A stretch of DNA of 64,000 nt from Terrabacter sp. 28 (GCA_000955875.1 JYOE01000003.1:95166-159165), one strand, 5' to 3'. Counted from the stretch's first letter, positions 26,078-34,696 are shown. Made by a program: numbers and translations. Notes: generated from the letters alone by a model not told the origin.

Positions 26078-27001
26078 ATGCGCGCCTTCACCGCTGCCGC
26101 CGTGCAGGTGGCCCCCGTCCCCGAGAAGCTGTCGCCCGACACGATCCGCGCCAACATCGACGCGTGCATCGACATGACGCGCACGTGTGTCGAGGCCACC
26201 GGGGCCGAGCTCGTCGTGCTCCCCGAGACGGCGACGACCGGCTTCACACCCGGCTGCTCCAAGGAGGAGCTCTGGGACCTCGTCACGGAGCTGCCCGGCG
26301 CGATGACCGAGCCGTTCCAGGCGGCGGCGCGCGAGCTCGGCGTGCACCTCTGCGTCGGCACCTACGAGCGCGGCCCCGAGCGCGGCGTCGTCTACAACTC
26401 GTCGGTGCTCATCGACCCCGCCGGCGAGGTGCTCGGCGTCTACCGCAAGACGCACCCGTTCTGCTCCGAGATCGTCACCGGCGGCGGCTGGGTCACGCCC
26501 GGCGACACCGTGACCGTGTGCGACACCGACCTCGGCCGCATCGGCATGATCATCTGCTTCGACGGCGACTACCCCGAGCTCTCGCGCATCCAGGCCGTGC
26601 AGGGCGCCGAGGTCATCTGCCGACCCTCGGCGCTGCTGCGCTCGGCCGACATCTGGGACCTCACCTCTCGGGCCCGCGCCTACGACAACCACGTCTACGT
26701 CATCGGCGCGAACGCGGTCGGGCAGGACCCCGCCGGGGTGCTCTACTTCGGCAACTCGCACATCGTCACCCCGGTGGGGCACATCGTGGCCAAGGCTGCG
26801 ACGCACCCGGGCTGGGTCACCGCCCGCCTCGACCCGGCGGAGGCGCTGGCCTCGCTGACGCCGGGCTCGAACGTCGGCCAGGCGTTCGACCACCTGCGCG
26901 ACCGCAACCTCGACCTCATCCGCAACCACCGGGCCGAGCTCGAGGGCGCCGCCGAGACGCCGTTCCCGCACGCCCCCATCCACCGCGGCGAGGCCGGCTG
27001 A
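26078..27001 (+). CDS. Nitrilase-superfamily C-N hydrolase (amidase / carbamoylase)
   Basis: A 307-residue enzyme with the full catalytic triad: Glu50 (VVLPETATTGF), Lys124 (YRKTHPF) and Cys160 (IICFDGDYPE). It starts two bases after the CoxG stop, closing the molybdenum hydroxylase operon. Family members cleave amides, nitriles or N-carbamoyl groups without metal. In the proposed pathway it could hydrolyse malonamate to malonate and ammonia, or act directly on a ureido acid. These are inferences from context; the specificity residues were not resolved. Confidence 0.88.
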   Translation: MRAFTAAAVQVAPVPEKLSPDTIRANIDACIDMTRTCVEATGAELVVLPETATTGFTPGCSKEELWDLVTELPGAMTEPFQAAARELGVHLCVGTYERGPERGVVYNSSVLIDPAGEVLGVYRKTHPFCSEIVTGGGWVTPGDTVTVCDTDLGRIGMIICFDGDYPELSRIQAVQGAEVICRPSALLRSADIWDLTSRARAYDNHVYVIGANAVGQDPAGVLYFGNSHIVTPVGHIVAKAATHPGWVTARLDPAEALASLTPGSNVGQAFDHLRDRNLDLIRNHRAELEGAAETPFPHAPIHRGEAG

Positions 27002-27017
27002 CCCCCGCTTCGTCGCA

Positions 27018-27040
27018 TGGGAAGGTGAGCACTCGACGGG
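27018..27040. repeat. Single family A repeat copy
   Basis: GGGAAGGTGAGCACTCGACG lies in the 50-base convergent gap between the amidase and the winged-helix regulator. Confidence 0.7.
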
Positions 27041-27051
27041 TGGGGCGTGCG

Positions 27052-27429
27052 TCAGGGGGTGGGCGGTTCGCTGCTCTCGAACCGGCGGAGCAGCTCGCGG
27101 ATCGCGGCCATCTCCTCGGAGAGGGCGTGCCGGCCGGCGCGGGTGATGGTGACCCACGTGCGGGGGCGCCTGCCGGCATACCCCTTCTCGACGTGCACGA
27201 GCCCGCTGCCGGCGAGCACCTCGATGTGCCGGCCGAGGTTGCCGTCGGTGAGGTCGAGCATCGACTTGAGGTAGGTGAAGTCGGCCCGCTCGGTCTCGGC
27301 GAGCACGGCGAGGATGCCGAGCCGCGCCTTCTGGTGCACGACGTCGTTGAGCCCGCTGGTCGGGTGCGGCGCCTCGTCCAGCGGGCCGTCGGCGGACGTC
27401 GCACCAGGCACGGTCTCCCGAGGAGTCAC
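27052..27429 (-). CDS. Winged-helix transcriptional regulator (HTH_27 type)
   Basis: A 125-residue regulator with a winged helix: HQKARLGILAVLAETERADFTYLKSMLDLTDGNLGRHIEVLAGSGLVHVEKGY is visible as one domain, with the wing around RRPRTWVTITRAGRHAL. The GTG start at 27429 overlaps the stop of the upstream membrane gene (GTGA), so I prefer it to an ATG at 27444. It is second in an operon with that membrane protein. The operon's promoter region contains a strong palindrome at 28246-28264, suggesting autoregulation. No effector-binding domain is present. Confidence 0.85.
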   Translation of the reverse strand: MTPRETVPGATSADGPLDEAPHPTSGLNDVVHQKARLGILAVLAETERADFTYLKSMLDLTDGNLGRHIEVLAGSGLVHVEKGYAGRRPRTWVTITRAGRHALSEEMAAIRELLRRFESSEPPTP

Positions 27430-28202
27430 GGCTGCACCGGCCATGGGACTGGTTGCCGAGCACCTGTGGAACGCCGGCTGCGCATCGCGACCACCATCAG
27501 CACCAGCCCGAGTGCAGCCATGACCACGACGTCGGCCTGGACGATCGCGTGCACCGACACCGCATCGGACAGCCCGACCAGACCGAGCAGGTCGCCGAAC
27601 CGGTTGGTGAAGAACCCGAGGTGCGCCAGCGTCACGACGACGCCGAAGACGACGACCCAGAGCGCGAGCCGGGGATCGTGTCGCCGTGCGGCGATGAGCA
27701 GCAGGGCGATGCCGATGAAGGCTGTGGGTGCCATGAACCCGACGATGCCGACCACGCTGACGAAGGCGAGAGGCGAGAACGGGAGCCCGAACGTCGCCAG
27801 GACGAAGAGGCCGAAACCTGCCGCGATCCACGCACCGGACCTGGCGCCGGCGCCGACGCGACGACGGCTCCAGGCGAAGAGGACACCGATGAGCACGAGC
27901 CCTGCTGCCCCGACGGTGCCCCAGTAGCGGTCGACGAGGTCGCCGAATGCCATCTCCTCGGGAGTCGCCGCGCGGGACTCTCCGGGGCCGAGGTCGGAGG
28001 CGATGACGTTCAGCTGGACGTACGAGAGGGCGGCGTAGCCGAGAGTCAGGACGCCGAGGACGAGGAGCGGGATCGCGAGGCCCCGAGCGTCCGCGCGGGC
28101 CGCCCGGCGCACGCCCTCGGTGCGCTCCAGGAGGCGGCGTGCCTCATCGGGGTCGAGTTCGGCGGACGAGGCTGGTGATGCGGCGTTGCCCGAGGTGTCC
28201 AT
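27426..28202 (-). CDS. Polytopic membrane protein of unknown function
   Basis: A 258-residue protein with a polar N-terminus of about 42 residues and six hydrophobic segments, spanning about 43-62, 95-110, 124-142, 146-168, 180-198 and 222-240. No catalytic motif is recognised. An AGGAGG ribosome site sits five bases before the ATG. It is translationally coupled to the downstream winged-helix regulator, a pairing often seen where the regulator controls its membrane partner. Confidence 0.75.
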   Translation of the reverse strand: MDTSGNAASPASSAELDPDEARRLLERTEGVRRAARADARGLAIPLLVLGVLTLGYAALSYVQLNVIASDLGPGESRAATPEEMAFGDLVDRYWGTVGAAGLVLIGVLFAWSRRRVGAGARSGAWIAAGFGLFVLATFGLPFSPLAFVSVVGIVGFMAPTAFIGIALLLIAARRHDPRLALWVVVFGVVVTLAHLGFFTNRFGDLLGLVGLSDAVSVHAIVQADVVVMAALGLVLMVVAMRSRRSTGARQPVPWPVQP

Positions 28203-28245
28203 GCGCGCCTCCTGAGGTGGGGCGTCCCTGTGCGCCCGGTGCGCT

Positions 28246-28264
28246 TACTCTGCATCGCAGAGTA
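28246..28264. promoter_or_regulatory. Operator-like palindrome TACTCTGC-ATC-GCAGAGTA
   Basis: A perfect 8-base inverted repeat with a 3-base spacer lies 43 bases upstream of the membrane-protein/winged-helix operon. Its size suits a homodimeric winged-helix regulator, and the embedded TACTCT may overlap a -10 element. The nearest candidate binder is the HTH_27 protein of the same operon. Confidence 0.65.
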
Positions 28265-28299
28265 GTCACCCGTCAAGAGCACTCTCCGACGACGATCAA

Positions 28300-28324
28300 C
28301 GGACGGATTGCTTTCTCGATGGGG
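28300..28324. repeat. Family B repeat copy
   Basis: ACGGATTGCTTTCTCGATGG is nearly identical to the arm of the inverted repeat at 19499-19516. It stands alone in the 240-base divergent gap 28203-28442, which otherwise shows only the operator palindrome. Confidence 0.65.
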
Positions 28325-28442
28325 TGGGGCGGGCGTTCTCGCGCGAAAAGGCCGTTCGTCGGCGTGGGGACCCGGGCGCTGGGAGACTGGATGGTGCGCT
28401 CTCCGGAGCCCCGGGGAGCCGCCCGTGCACCGGGGGTTCACC

Positions 28443-29339
28443 ATGCAAGGTCGGACACGTCGCGCTCTTCTGCTGGTCTGCGGTGTCGCCCTCGCGGCCG
28501 CCGCCCTGACCGCCTGCTCATCCGCGTCGGGCCAGCCACCGCCGACGACGGCGACCGCCTCCACGCCGACGGCCCTGCCGACGCTCGAGCCCGAGAAGCA
28601 GGTCGTCGTCAAGGGCAAGACCCTCGTCACGCGGTGTGCGGGCCGCGGCCCGTCGGTCATCCTCGTGAGCGGCTACGCCTCGCCCATGGAGTCGTGGGAC
28701 CCGGTCCAGGCCCGCATCGCCGCAGGTGCACGGACCTGCACCTACGACCGACTCGGCATCGGACTCAGTGACCCGCCACCGGACATCCAGGACTTCGACG
28801 ACCTGGCCGTCCAGCTCGACGGCGTCATCACGGGGCTGAAACTGCCCCGCCCCGTCGTCGTGGTCGCCCACTCCATGGGCGGACCCCTCGCCTACACGTG
28901 GGCGGCCGCCCACCCCCAGGACGCTCATGCCATGGTCCTGCTCGACCCGTCCACCCCCACGTACGACGCCTGGTTCGTCACCCACCTGCCCAAGCCCGAT
29001 GTCGGCAACCCGGACATCAGCAACCTGCTCCGCGCCGTCGCCTTCGACCGGGACCCGAAGACGAACCGCGAGAGCCTCGACCCGAAGGCGCTGGATCGCG
29101 TCGCACGCCTGCCCGTCGTGAACGTGCCGATGCGCATCATCGAGGCCGGGCGCGACGACGGTGGACCCCTTCCGGGCATGGACTCCACGGCCCTGCGCGA
29201 GGCCTGGCGGGCGGGCCACCGATGGCTCGCAGGACGGTCGTCGGACGGCAGCGTCATCGTGTCGCAGCGATCAACGCACTACGTGCAGGGCGATGACCCC
29301 GACCTCGTCGTGAAGACGGTGAACGAGATGCTGCGGTGA
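28443..29339 (+). CDS. Alpha/beta-hydrolase lipoprotein
   Basis: A 298-residue protein with a lipoprotein signal: basic MQGRTRR, a hydrophobic core, and lipobox LTAC with Cys at about residue 25. The hydrolase domain shows SGYASPMESW (oxyanion loop), TYDRLGIGLS, the nucleophile elbow AHSMGG, a candidate acid in EAGRDDGG and the C-terminal STHYVQGDDP with the catalytic His. It likely acts outside the membrane on an ester or amide. A GTG six codons upstream with a GGGGAG site is an alternative start. It overlaps the next gene by four bases (GTGA), suggesting joint action with the GT1 enzyme. Confidence 0.82.
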   Translation: MQGRTRRALLLVCGVALAAAALTACSSASGQPPPTTATASTPTALPTLEPEKQVVVKGKTLVTRCAGRGPSVILVSGYASPMESWDPVQARIAAGARTCTYDRLGIGLSDPPPDIQDFDDLAVQLDGVITGLKLPRPVVVVAHSMGGPLAYTWAAAHPQDAHAMVLLDPSTPTYDAWFVTHLPKPDVGNPDISNLLRAVAFDRDPKTNRESLDPKALDRVARLPVVNVPMRIIEAGRDDGGPLPGMDSTALREAWRAGHRWLAGRSSDGSVIVSQRSTHYVQGDDPDLVVKTVNEMLR

Positions 29340-30640
29340 CGTCGACCGCGTCATCGGCCCGCGCAGGTCCGGGACGGTTCCTCATGGTCGCCATCGACGC
29401 CGGCGGCACCCTGCCACCCATGATGGGCGTGGCCGCAGAGCTCGTGAGGCGTGGGCACGAGGTGCTGGTCCTCGCGGACCCCACGGCGGCGGACGTGGCG
29501 CGGGCGGCCGGCTGCCGCTACCTGAGCTGGCAGACCGCACCACAGATCGGTTCCGTCGCCGAGCAGACCGCGATGATCACCGAGTTCGAGACCGGCAGCC
29601 CCCTCAGGAGGCTCCGTCGCGTCCGGGAACGGGTGCTCGTCGGACCAGCGGGCTTCTTCGCCCGCGACGTCATCGACGCCGCGACCCGTCATGCGGCGGA
29701 CGCGGTGCTCGTCGAGGGCACGGTGCCCGGCATGGTCATCGGCGCGGAAGCGACAGGGCGTCCGTTCGCGGCCCTCATGGCCAACATCTACGCCCGCCCG
29801 ACGCGCGGCCTCCCACCCTTCGGCACCGGCTGGCCGCAGGCGCGCGGGCCCGTGGGCCGTGCCCGAGACGCCGCCGCGCTCTTCGCCGTTCAGGGCGCAT
29901 CGAGCGGAATGACCAAGCAGCTCAACGCTGTTCGCGCGGCATACGGCCTCGGCCCCGTGGGCGAACTGCTCGGCATGCTCGACCACGCGAACGCGGTGCT
30001 GGTGCTCACCAGCCCGTCCTTCGACTTCGCCACCCCGCACCTGCCCGGCAACGTCCGCTACGTCGGGCCGCAGCTCGACGACCCCGGCTGGGCCGGGCAC
30101 TGGGAGGACGACCCCGACGACACCCGGCCTCTCGTGCTCGTGGGTCTGAGCTCGGTCCACCAGGCCCAGACCGAGACGCTCGACCGCATCTGTGCGGCGC
30201 TCGGCCGGCTCCCGGTGCGCGGCCTCGTCACCACCGGTCGCGCCGTCGATCCGGAGGCCGTGTCGGCGCCGGCCAACGTCGACGTGGTCAGGTCCGCGCC
30301 GCACAGTCAGGTGCTGCGTCGGGCGGCCGCCGTCGTGACCCACGCCGGGCACGGCACGGTGATGCGCTCGCTCGCCGCCGGAGTCCCTCTCGTCTGCCTG
30401 CCGATGGGCCGTGACCAGAGGGACGACACCGTACGCGTGCTGCGCCTGGGTGCCGGCGTGCGGGAACGCTCCTCCGCCCCGCCGGAGCAGATCGCGGCCG
30501 CAGTGAGTCGCGTGCTCGAGGACGAGCGGTATGCTGTCGCCGCGCGGACGTTTGCGGCCGTGCTCGCCGAGGAGGCCCGGACCCGCCCGTCCGCCGCCGA
30601 CGAGGCCGAAGCCCTGCTCGGGGTCTGCACGACCCGGTGA
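29336..30640 (+). CDS. GT1-family glycosyltransferase (MGT/UGT-like)
   Basis: A 434-residue GT-B enzyme. The N-terminal domain begins GRFLMVAIDAGGTLPPMMGVAAELVRRGHEVLVL, and the C-terminal nucleotide-sugar motif is HAGHGTVMRSLAAGVPLVCLPMGRDQRDD. Relatives glycosylate macrolides, sterols or other lipophilic acceptors with activated sugars. The start overlaps the lipoprotein hydrolase stop. No secondary-metabolite cluster is nearby, so the acceptor is unknown. Confidence 0.85.
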   Translation: MTSTASSARAGPGRFLMVAIDAGGTLPPMMGVAAELVRRGHEVLVLADPTAADVARAAGCRYLSWQTAPQIGSVAEQTAMITEFETGSPLRRLRRVRERVLVGPAGFFARDVIDAATRHAADAVLVEGTVPGMVIGAEATGRPFAALMANIYARPTRGLPPFGTGWPQARGPVGRARDAAALFAVQGASSGMTKQLNAVRAAYGLGPVGELLGMLDHANAVLVLTSPSFDFATPHLPGNVRYVGPQLDDPGWAGHWEDDPDDTRPLVLVGLSSVHQAQTETLDRICAALGRLPVRGLVTTGRAVDPEAVSAPANVDVVRSAPHSQVLRRAAAVVTHAGHGTVMRSLAAGVPLVCLPMGRDQRDDTVRVLRLGAGVRERSSAPPEQIAAAVSRVLEDERYAVAARTFAAVLAEEARTRPSAADEAEALLGVCTTR

Positions 30641-30737
30641 CGGAGCGTTCTCTCGATCGCAATGGCGCCCCTCCAGAAGGCGATGCCAACCATCGAGAAG
30701 GCGAAGCCAACCATCGAGACAGCGATCCGTCCGCTCA
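30641..30737. repeat. Family B repeats, hairpin-like, between convergent genes
   Basis: GACGGAGCGTTCTCTCGATCG lies at one end and CATCGAGACAGCGATCCGTC at the other, in inverted orientation. Two direct copies of CCAACCATCGAGA lie between them. The arms match the family B consensus only partly. The block fills the gap between the GT1 gene and the converging ECF42 gene and could act as a bidirectional terminator. Confidence 0.6.
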
Positions 30738-31958
30738 GGACCTCGTCGACCGGCGGAGGGCGGCCGCGCGGGTGGCGAGGTGGCGCCGCTCCGCCTCGTT
30801 CGTCGCCGTCGCGGCAGCCCGCTCGAGGTCCGCCGCCGCGTGAACCGGCTCGCCGGCCATCTCGAGCAGCTGGCCGCGCACGGCCAGCCAGCGGTGCGTG
30901 CCGCCGAGCCGGTCCTCGACCTCGTCGACGACTTCGAGACCAGCCCATGGACCGTCGGCCATGGCCACCGCCACGGCCCGGTTCAGCGTCACCACGGGGT
31001 TGCCGGTGACCTGCTCGAGCAGCCCGTAGAGCGTGCGGATCTCGCCCCAGTCGGTGTCGGCGGCGGTGGGCGCCCGGTCGTGGACCGCCGCGATGGCCGC
31101 CTGGAGCTGGTACTGCCCCACCGCCTCGAGCGTCATGGCCCGGCCGAGCAGCGCGAGCCCCTCGGCCACCAGCGCGCGGTCCCACCGCGACCGGTCCTGC
31201 TCGGGCAGCGGGACGATGGCCCCGGTCTCGTCCGTGCGGGCCGGACTGCGTGCCTCGAGGAGCAGCATGAGGGCGAGCAGGCCCATGGCTTCCGCGTGGT
31301 CGGGCAGGCCGTCGACCAGCAGGCGCGTCAAGCGGATCGCCTCGAGCGACAGGTCTGTCCGCTGCACCGTCGTGCCGTGCGTGCTGGCGTAACCCTCGTT
31401 GTAGACGAGGTAGAGGACGTGGAGCACCGACCGCACGCGATCCGCGCGGTCCTCGCCGGACGGCATACGGAAGCGGGCGCCGGAGGCGCGCACCGTCGCC
31501 TTGGCGCGACTGATGCGCTGCGCCATCGTCGGCTCGGGGACGAGGAAGGCCCTCGCGATCTCAGCCGTCGTCAGGCCACCGACCGCGCGGAGCGTCAGCG
31601 CGATCGCGGACGCGGGCGTCAGGGACGGGTGGCAGCAGAGCAGGAGCAGCGTCAGGCTGTCGTCGTGGTCGACCGGGTCGTATGCCGGCACCTCCCAGGC
31701 GATGACGCGCGCCTCGCGCTCGCGCCGGGCGGCGTCGCTGCGCCACACGTCGACGAGCCGCCGGGAGGCCGTCGTGACGAGCCAGGCACGCGGCTCGTCG
31801 GGCACCCCGTCGACCGGCCAGCGTCGAGCCGCGGCGAGGAGCGCCTCCTGCACCGCGTCCTCGGCCGAGTCGAAGTCGCCGAAGCGGCGGCTGACGATGC
31901 CGACGACCCGCGGCGCCAGGGTGCGCAGCAGGTCGTCGACGCCGGGTCCGGTGGTCAG
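30735..31958 (-). CDS. ECF42-type RNA polymerase sigma factor with C-terminal TPR-like extension
   Basis: About 407 residues. Region sigma-2 (RRFGDFDSAEDAVQEALLAAARRWP) and sigma-4 (LTLRAVGGLTTAEIARAFLVPEPTMAQRISRAK) lie in the first 170 residues. A long helical extension (DUF6596/TPR-like, with YLVYNEGYAST) follows. That architecture, and the upstream gene for a DGPF protein, define the ECF42 group. No ATG, GTG or TTG precedes sigma-2 in frame. The best start is CTG at 31958, overlapping the upstream stop as CTGA. This sigma class has no classical anti-sigma factor; the C-terminal extension is known to be needed for activity. Confidence 0.88.
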   Translation of the reverse strand: MTTGPGVDDLLRTLAPRVVGIVSRRFGDFDSAEDAVQEALLAAARRWPVDGVPDEPRAWLVTTASRRLVDVWRSDAARREREARVIAWEVPAYDPVDHDDSLTLLLLCCHPSLTPASAIALTLRAVGGLTTAEIARAFLVPEPTMAQRISRAKATVRASGARFRMPSGEDRADRVRSVLHVLYLVYNEGYASTHGTTVQRTDLSLEAIRLTRLLVDGLPDHAEAMGLLALMLLLEARSPARTDETGAIVPLPEQDRSRWDRALVAEGLALLGRAMTLEAVGQYQLQAAIAAVHDRAPTAADTDWGEIRTLYGLLEQVTGNPVVTLNRAVAVAMADGPWAGLEVVDEVEDRLGGTHRWLAVRGQLLEMAGEPVHAAADLERAAATATNEAERRHLATRAAALRRSTRS

Positions 31959-32395
31959 CGCGTGCCGCCGGCCGTGCGCAGGAAGTCGTCCATCTCGTCG
32001 GTGTTCGACGGCGCCTGCTCCATGACCTGGCGCACGTGGATCGGCTGTCGCGTGGGCGCGCCACCACGGCCGGGCACCGCCGACATCAGCGACGCGATCT
32101 CGAGCGCCCGCTCCTCGGTGTCGACCTCGACGACCTGGAAGCCTGCGAGCCACTCCTTGAACTCCTGGAAGGGTCCGTCCGTCACGACGGGTGCCACGCC
32201 GTCGGACCGCACGATCTTGGCGAGGTCGGGACCGGTGAGGATCGTCGACGAGACGAGCTCGCCGTTCGCCTCCAGCTCGCCGACGAGACGCTCGTAGTAG
32301 TCGAGGTGGGCCTGGACCTCCTCCGGCGTCCAGTCGGACATCGGGGCCTCGTCGTCGCCGGCCTGGAAGTCCACGCCGATCAGGTACTGCGCCAT
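31955..32395 (-). CDS. YCII-like DGPF-domain protein
   Basis: A 146-residue protein of the YCII/DGPF family. It begins MAQYLIGVDF and contains the namesake motif TDGPFQEFKEWLAGFQVVEV near residues 73-92. Proteins of this family are the conserved genomic partners of ECF42 sigma factors, as here, where the stop overlaps the sigma gene. A GGAGAG ribosome site lies about 7 bases before the ATG. Biochemical role is unknown; a sensor or small-molecule-binding function is suspected. It is divergent from hyuA and shares a 188-base control region with it. Confidence 0.85.
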   Translation of the reverse strand: MAQYLIGVDFQAGDDEAPMSDWTPEEVQAHLDYYERLVGELEANGELVSSTILTGPDLAKIVRSDGVAPVVTDGPFQEFKEWLAGFQVVEVDTEERALEIASLMSAVPGRGGAPTRQPIHVRQVMEQAPSNTDEMDDFLRTAGGTR

Positions 32396-32419
32396 GGTGC
32401 TCTCTCCTTCGTCACACGT

Positions 32420-32436
32420 CGTGCCAGCGTGGCACG
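32420..32436. promoter_or_regulatory. Operator-like palindrome CGTGCCA-GCG-TGGCACG
   Basis: Perfect 7-base arms with a 3-base spacer, 25 bases upstream of the DGPF gene start. It lies in the shared region with hyuA and could overlap the DGPF/ECF42 promoter. Confidence 0.45.
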
Positions 32437-32529
32437 CTCACCCCCTGGACGGAGCGGAGGGCGCGCGCTCGACATCACCCGCGCGCGCCACGCCAGGACT
32501 GTCGAGGATTGGGCCGAACGAGGGTCGGT

Positions 32530-32548
32530 GTTGGCACGATGTGCCAAC
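32530..32548. promoter_or_regulatory. Operator-like palindrome GTTGGCAC-GAT-GTGCCAAC
   Basis: Perfect 8-base arms with a 3-base spacer, 35 bases before the hyuA start codon and so well placed to control hyuAB. It shares the TGGCAC/GTGCCA core with the palindrome at 32420. The regulator is unknown; PucR at 17.6 kb is one candidate. Confidence 0.55.
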
Positions 32549-32583
32549 GCCCCGACGGGCGCGCCACCGGTTGAATCCTGACC

Positions 32584-34695
32584 ATGACAGCAGGCACCTC
32601 CGCAGCACGCCGGATCCGGATCGGCATCGACACCGGCGGCACGTTCACCGACGTCGTCGCGCTCGACGAGGACTCCGGCGAGCTCGTCACCACGAAGACG
32701 CCGTCGACGCCGAGCAACCCGGCCGACGGCTTCCTCGCCGGGGTGCGCAAGGTCCTCGACCTCATGGGCGCCACGGGCGACGACATCTCGGCCGTGTCGC
32801 ACGGCACGACGGTCGCGACGAACAAGCTGCTCGAGGGCAAGGTCGAGGCGCTCGGCTTCATCACGACCGAGGGCTACGAGTTCATCCTCGAGATCGCGCG
32901 ACAGGCCGTGCCCGACGGCTACGGCAACTCCTACTTCTGGGTCAAGCCGCCGCGCATCGTCCCTGCCGACTACGTCAAGACCGTCGGCGGCCGGATGGAC
33001 TTCGAGGGCAACGAGATCCGACCGTTCGACGAGGAGGGTGCCGTCGCGGTCGCCCGGTGGTTCAAGGACCGTGGCATCACCACCATCGGCGTGTGCCTGC
33101 TCCACTCGTACGCCGACGACAGCCACGAGCTCGCCATGCGCGACGTGCTGCGGCGCGAGCACCCCGACGCGGTCGTGTCGATCAGCTCCGAGGTGCTCCG
33201 CGAGTACCGCGAGTACGAGCGCTCCATGACGACCCTCGTCGACGCCGCGGTCAAGCCCAACGTCAGCCGCTACGTCGCGAACATCCACCAGCGGCTCGAC
33301 GACTTCGTCAGCAGCAGCGAGAAGCTGCCGTTCTACATCATGAAGTCCAACGGTGGCGTGCTCTCGGCCGACGAGGTCGTGCACCAGCCGATCACGACGG
33401 TCCTCTCGGGCCCCGCCGCCGGTGCGCTCGGCGCCGGTCTCATCGCCGGCCGCGCGGGCTTCGACAAGGTGCTCACCTGCGACGGCGGCGGCACCTCGAC
33501 CGACGTCTCCGTGGTCCTCGCCGGCGAGCCGACCCTGACGACCGAGGGCAGCGTCGGCGCCTACCCGAGCAAGATCCCGATGATCGACGTCGTCACGGTC
33601 GGGGCCGGCGGCGGCTCCATCGCCTGGATCTCCCCGGAGGGCTCCCTCAAGGTCGGCCCGCAGTCCGCGGGCGCCGACCCCGGCCCGCTCTGCTACGGCA
33701 AGGGCGGCACCGAGCCGACGATCACCGACGCGCACGTGACGCTCGGCCGCATCCCCCCGCACCTGCTCGGCGGCGAGATCCCGCTCGACGTCGACGCCGC
33801 CCGTGCCGGCATCGAGGCCCTCGCCGACCGTCTCGGCCTCGACTTCGAGCGCTGCGCGACAGGCATCCTCGAGATCTCGGCGTGGAACCAGGCGAACGCG
33901 CTGCGCCAGGTCAGCGTCAAGCGTGGCCTCGACGTGCGTGACTTCATGCTCGCGACGTTCGGCGGCTCCGGTTCACTGCTCGCCTGCCGCCTCGTCGACA
34001 TCCTCGGCCTCGCCGGGGTCGTCGTACCGCAGAACCCCGGGAACGTCTCTGCCTTCGGCCTGCTCACCGTCGACGTCAAGAACGACTACGTGCAGACGGC
34101 CGTCTCGCGCCACTCGTCGCTCGACCACGCCGCAGTCCAGAAGACCTTCGACGACCTCACGGCCAAGGCCGCCGCGGCCCTCGACGCGGAGGGCTTCCCG
34201 ACCGAGCAGCACCGCTACTCGCGCACCGTCGACCTGCGCTACTTCGGCCAGGCCTACGAGGTGCGGGTCGCCGCACCCGAGGGCGAGGTCGACGAGGCGT
34301 ATGCCGCCGACGTCGCCTCGCGCTTCCACGACGAGCACCGCGCGCTCTACGGCTACGACTTCCGCAGCGACCCGACCCAGCAGGTCGAGTGGGTCAACCT
34401 CCGGGTCACCGGTGTCGGCCCCATCACGCGCCCCGAGCTGCGCGACCTCGCGAGCGCCGAAACGGCAGGCGCCGGTGTGCGCGAGCGCGCCCACCGCAGC
34501 GTGCGGCCCGTGTGCTTCGACGCCGACTCCGGCTACGTCGACACCGACGTCTGGTGGCGCCCCGACCTGCTCGCCGGCGACACGGTCCACGGGCCCGCCA
34601 TCGTCGAGGAGTTCGGCTCGACCGTCCCCGTCCACCCCGGCTTCGTCGTCCGCGTCGACACGCTCGGCAACCTCGTCATCACCAAGGAGGCCTGA
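32584..34695 (+). CDS. hyuA: Hydantoinase/oxoprolinase subunit A (HyuA-like)
   Basis: A 703-residue HyuA-family ATPase subunit. The N-terminal Hydant_A_N motif GIDTGGTFTDVVALDE spans residues about 14-29, followed by SHGTTVATNKLLEG. The central nucleotide-binding segments are LSGPAAGALGAGLIAG, TCDGGGTSTDVSVV and GAGGGSIAWI. The C-terminal region is AFGLLTVDVKNDY. With HyuB it forms ATP-dependent cyclic-amide hydrolases (5-oxoprolinase, N-methylhydantoinase, caprolactamase) or related carboxylases. The hyuB ribosome site lies in its last codons. The substrate is unassigned; the pyrimidine/hydantoin setting is suggestive. Confidence 0.9.
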   Translation: MTAGTSAARRIRIGIDTGGTFTDVVALDEDSGELVTTKTPSTPSNPADGFLAGVRKVLDLMGATGDDISAVSHGTTVATNKLLEGKVEALGFITTEGYEFILEIARQAVPDGYGNSYFWVKPPRIVPADYVKTVGGRMDFEGNEIRPFDEEGAVAVARWFKDRGITTIGVCLLHSYADDSHELAMRDVLRREHPDAVVSISSEVLREYREYERSMTTLVDAAVKPNVSRYVANIHQRLDDFVSSSEKLPFYIMKSNGGVLSADEVVHQPITTVLSGPAAGALGAGLIAGRAGFDKVLTCDGGGTSTDVSVVLAGEPTLTTEGSVGAYPSKIPMIDVVTVGAGGGSIAWISPEGSLKVGPQSAGADPGPLCYGKGGTEPTITDAHVTLGRIPPHLLGGEIPLDVDAARAGIEALADRLGLDFERCATGILEISAWNQANALRQVSVKRGLDVRDFMLATFGGSGSLLACRLVDILGLAGVVVPQNPGNVSAFGLLTVDVKNDYVQTAVSRHSSLDHAAVQKTFDDLTAKAAAALDAEGFPTEQHRYSRTVDLRYFGQAYEVRVAAPEGEVDEAYAADVASRFHDEHRALYGYDFRSDPTQQVEWVNLRVTGVGPITRPELRDLASAETAGAGVRERAHRSVRPVCFDADSGYVDTDVWWRPDLLAGDTVHGPAIVEEFGSTVPVHPGFVVRVDTLGNLVITKEA

Positions 34696-34696
34696 G

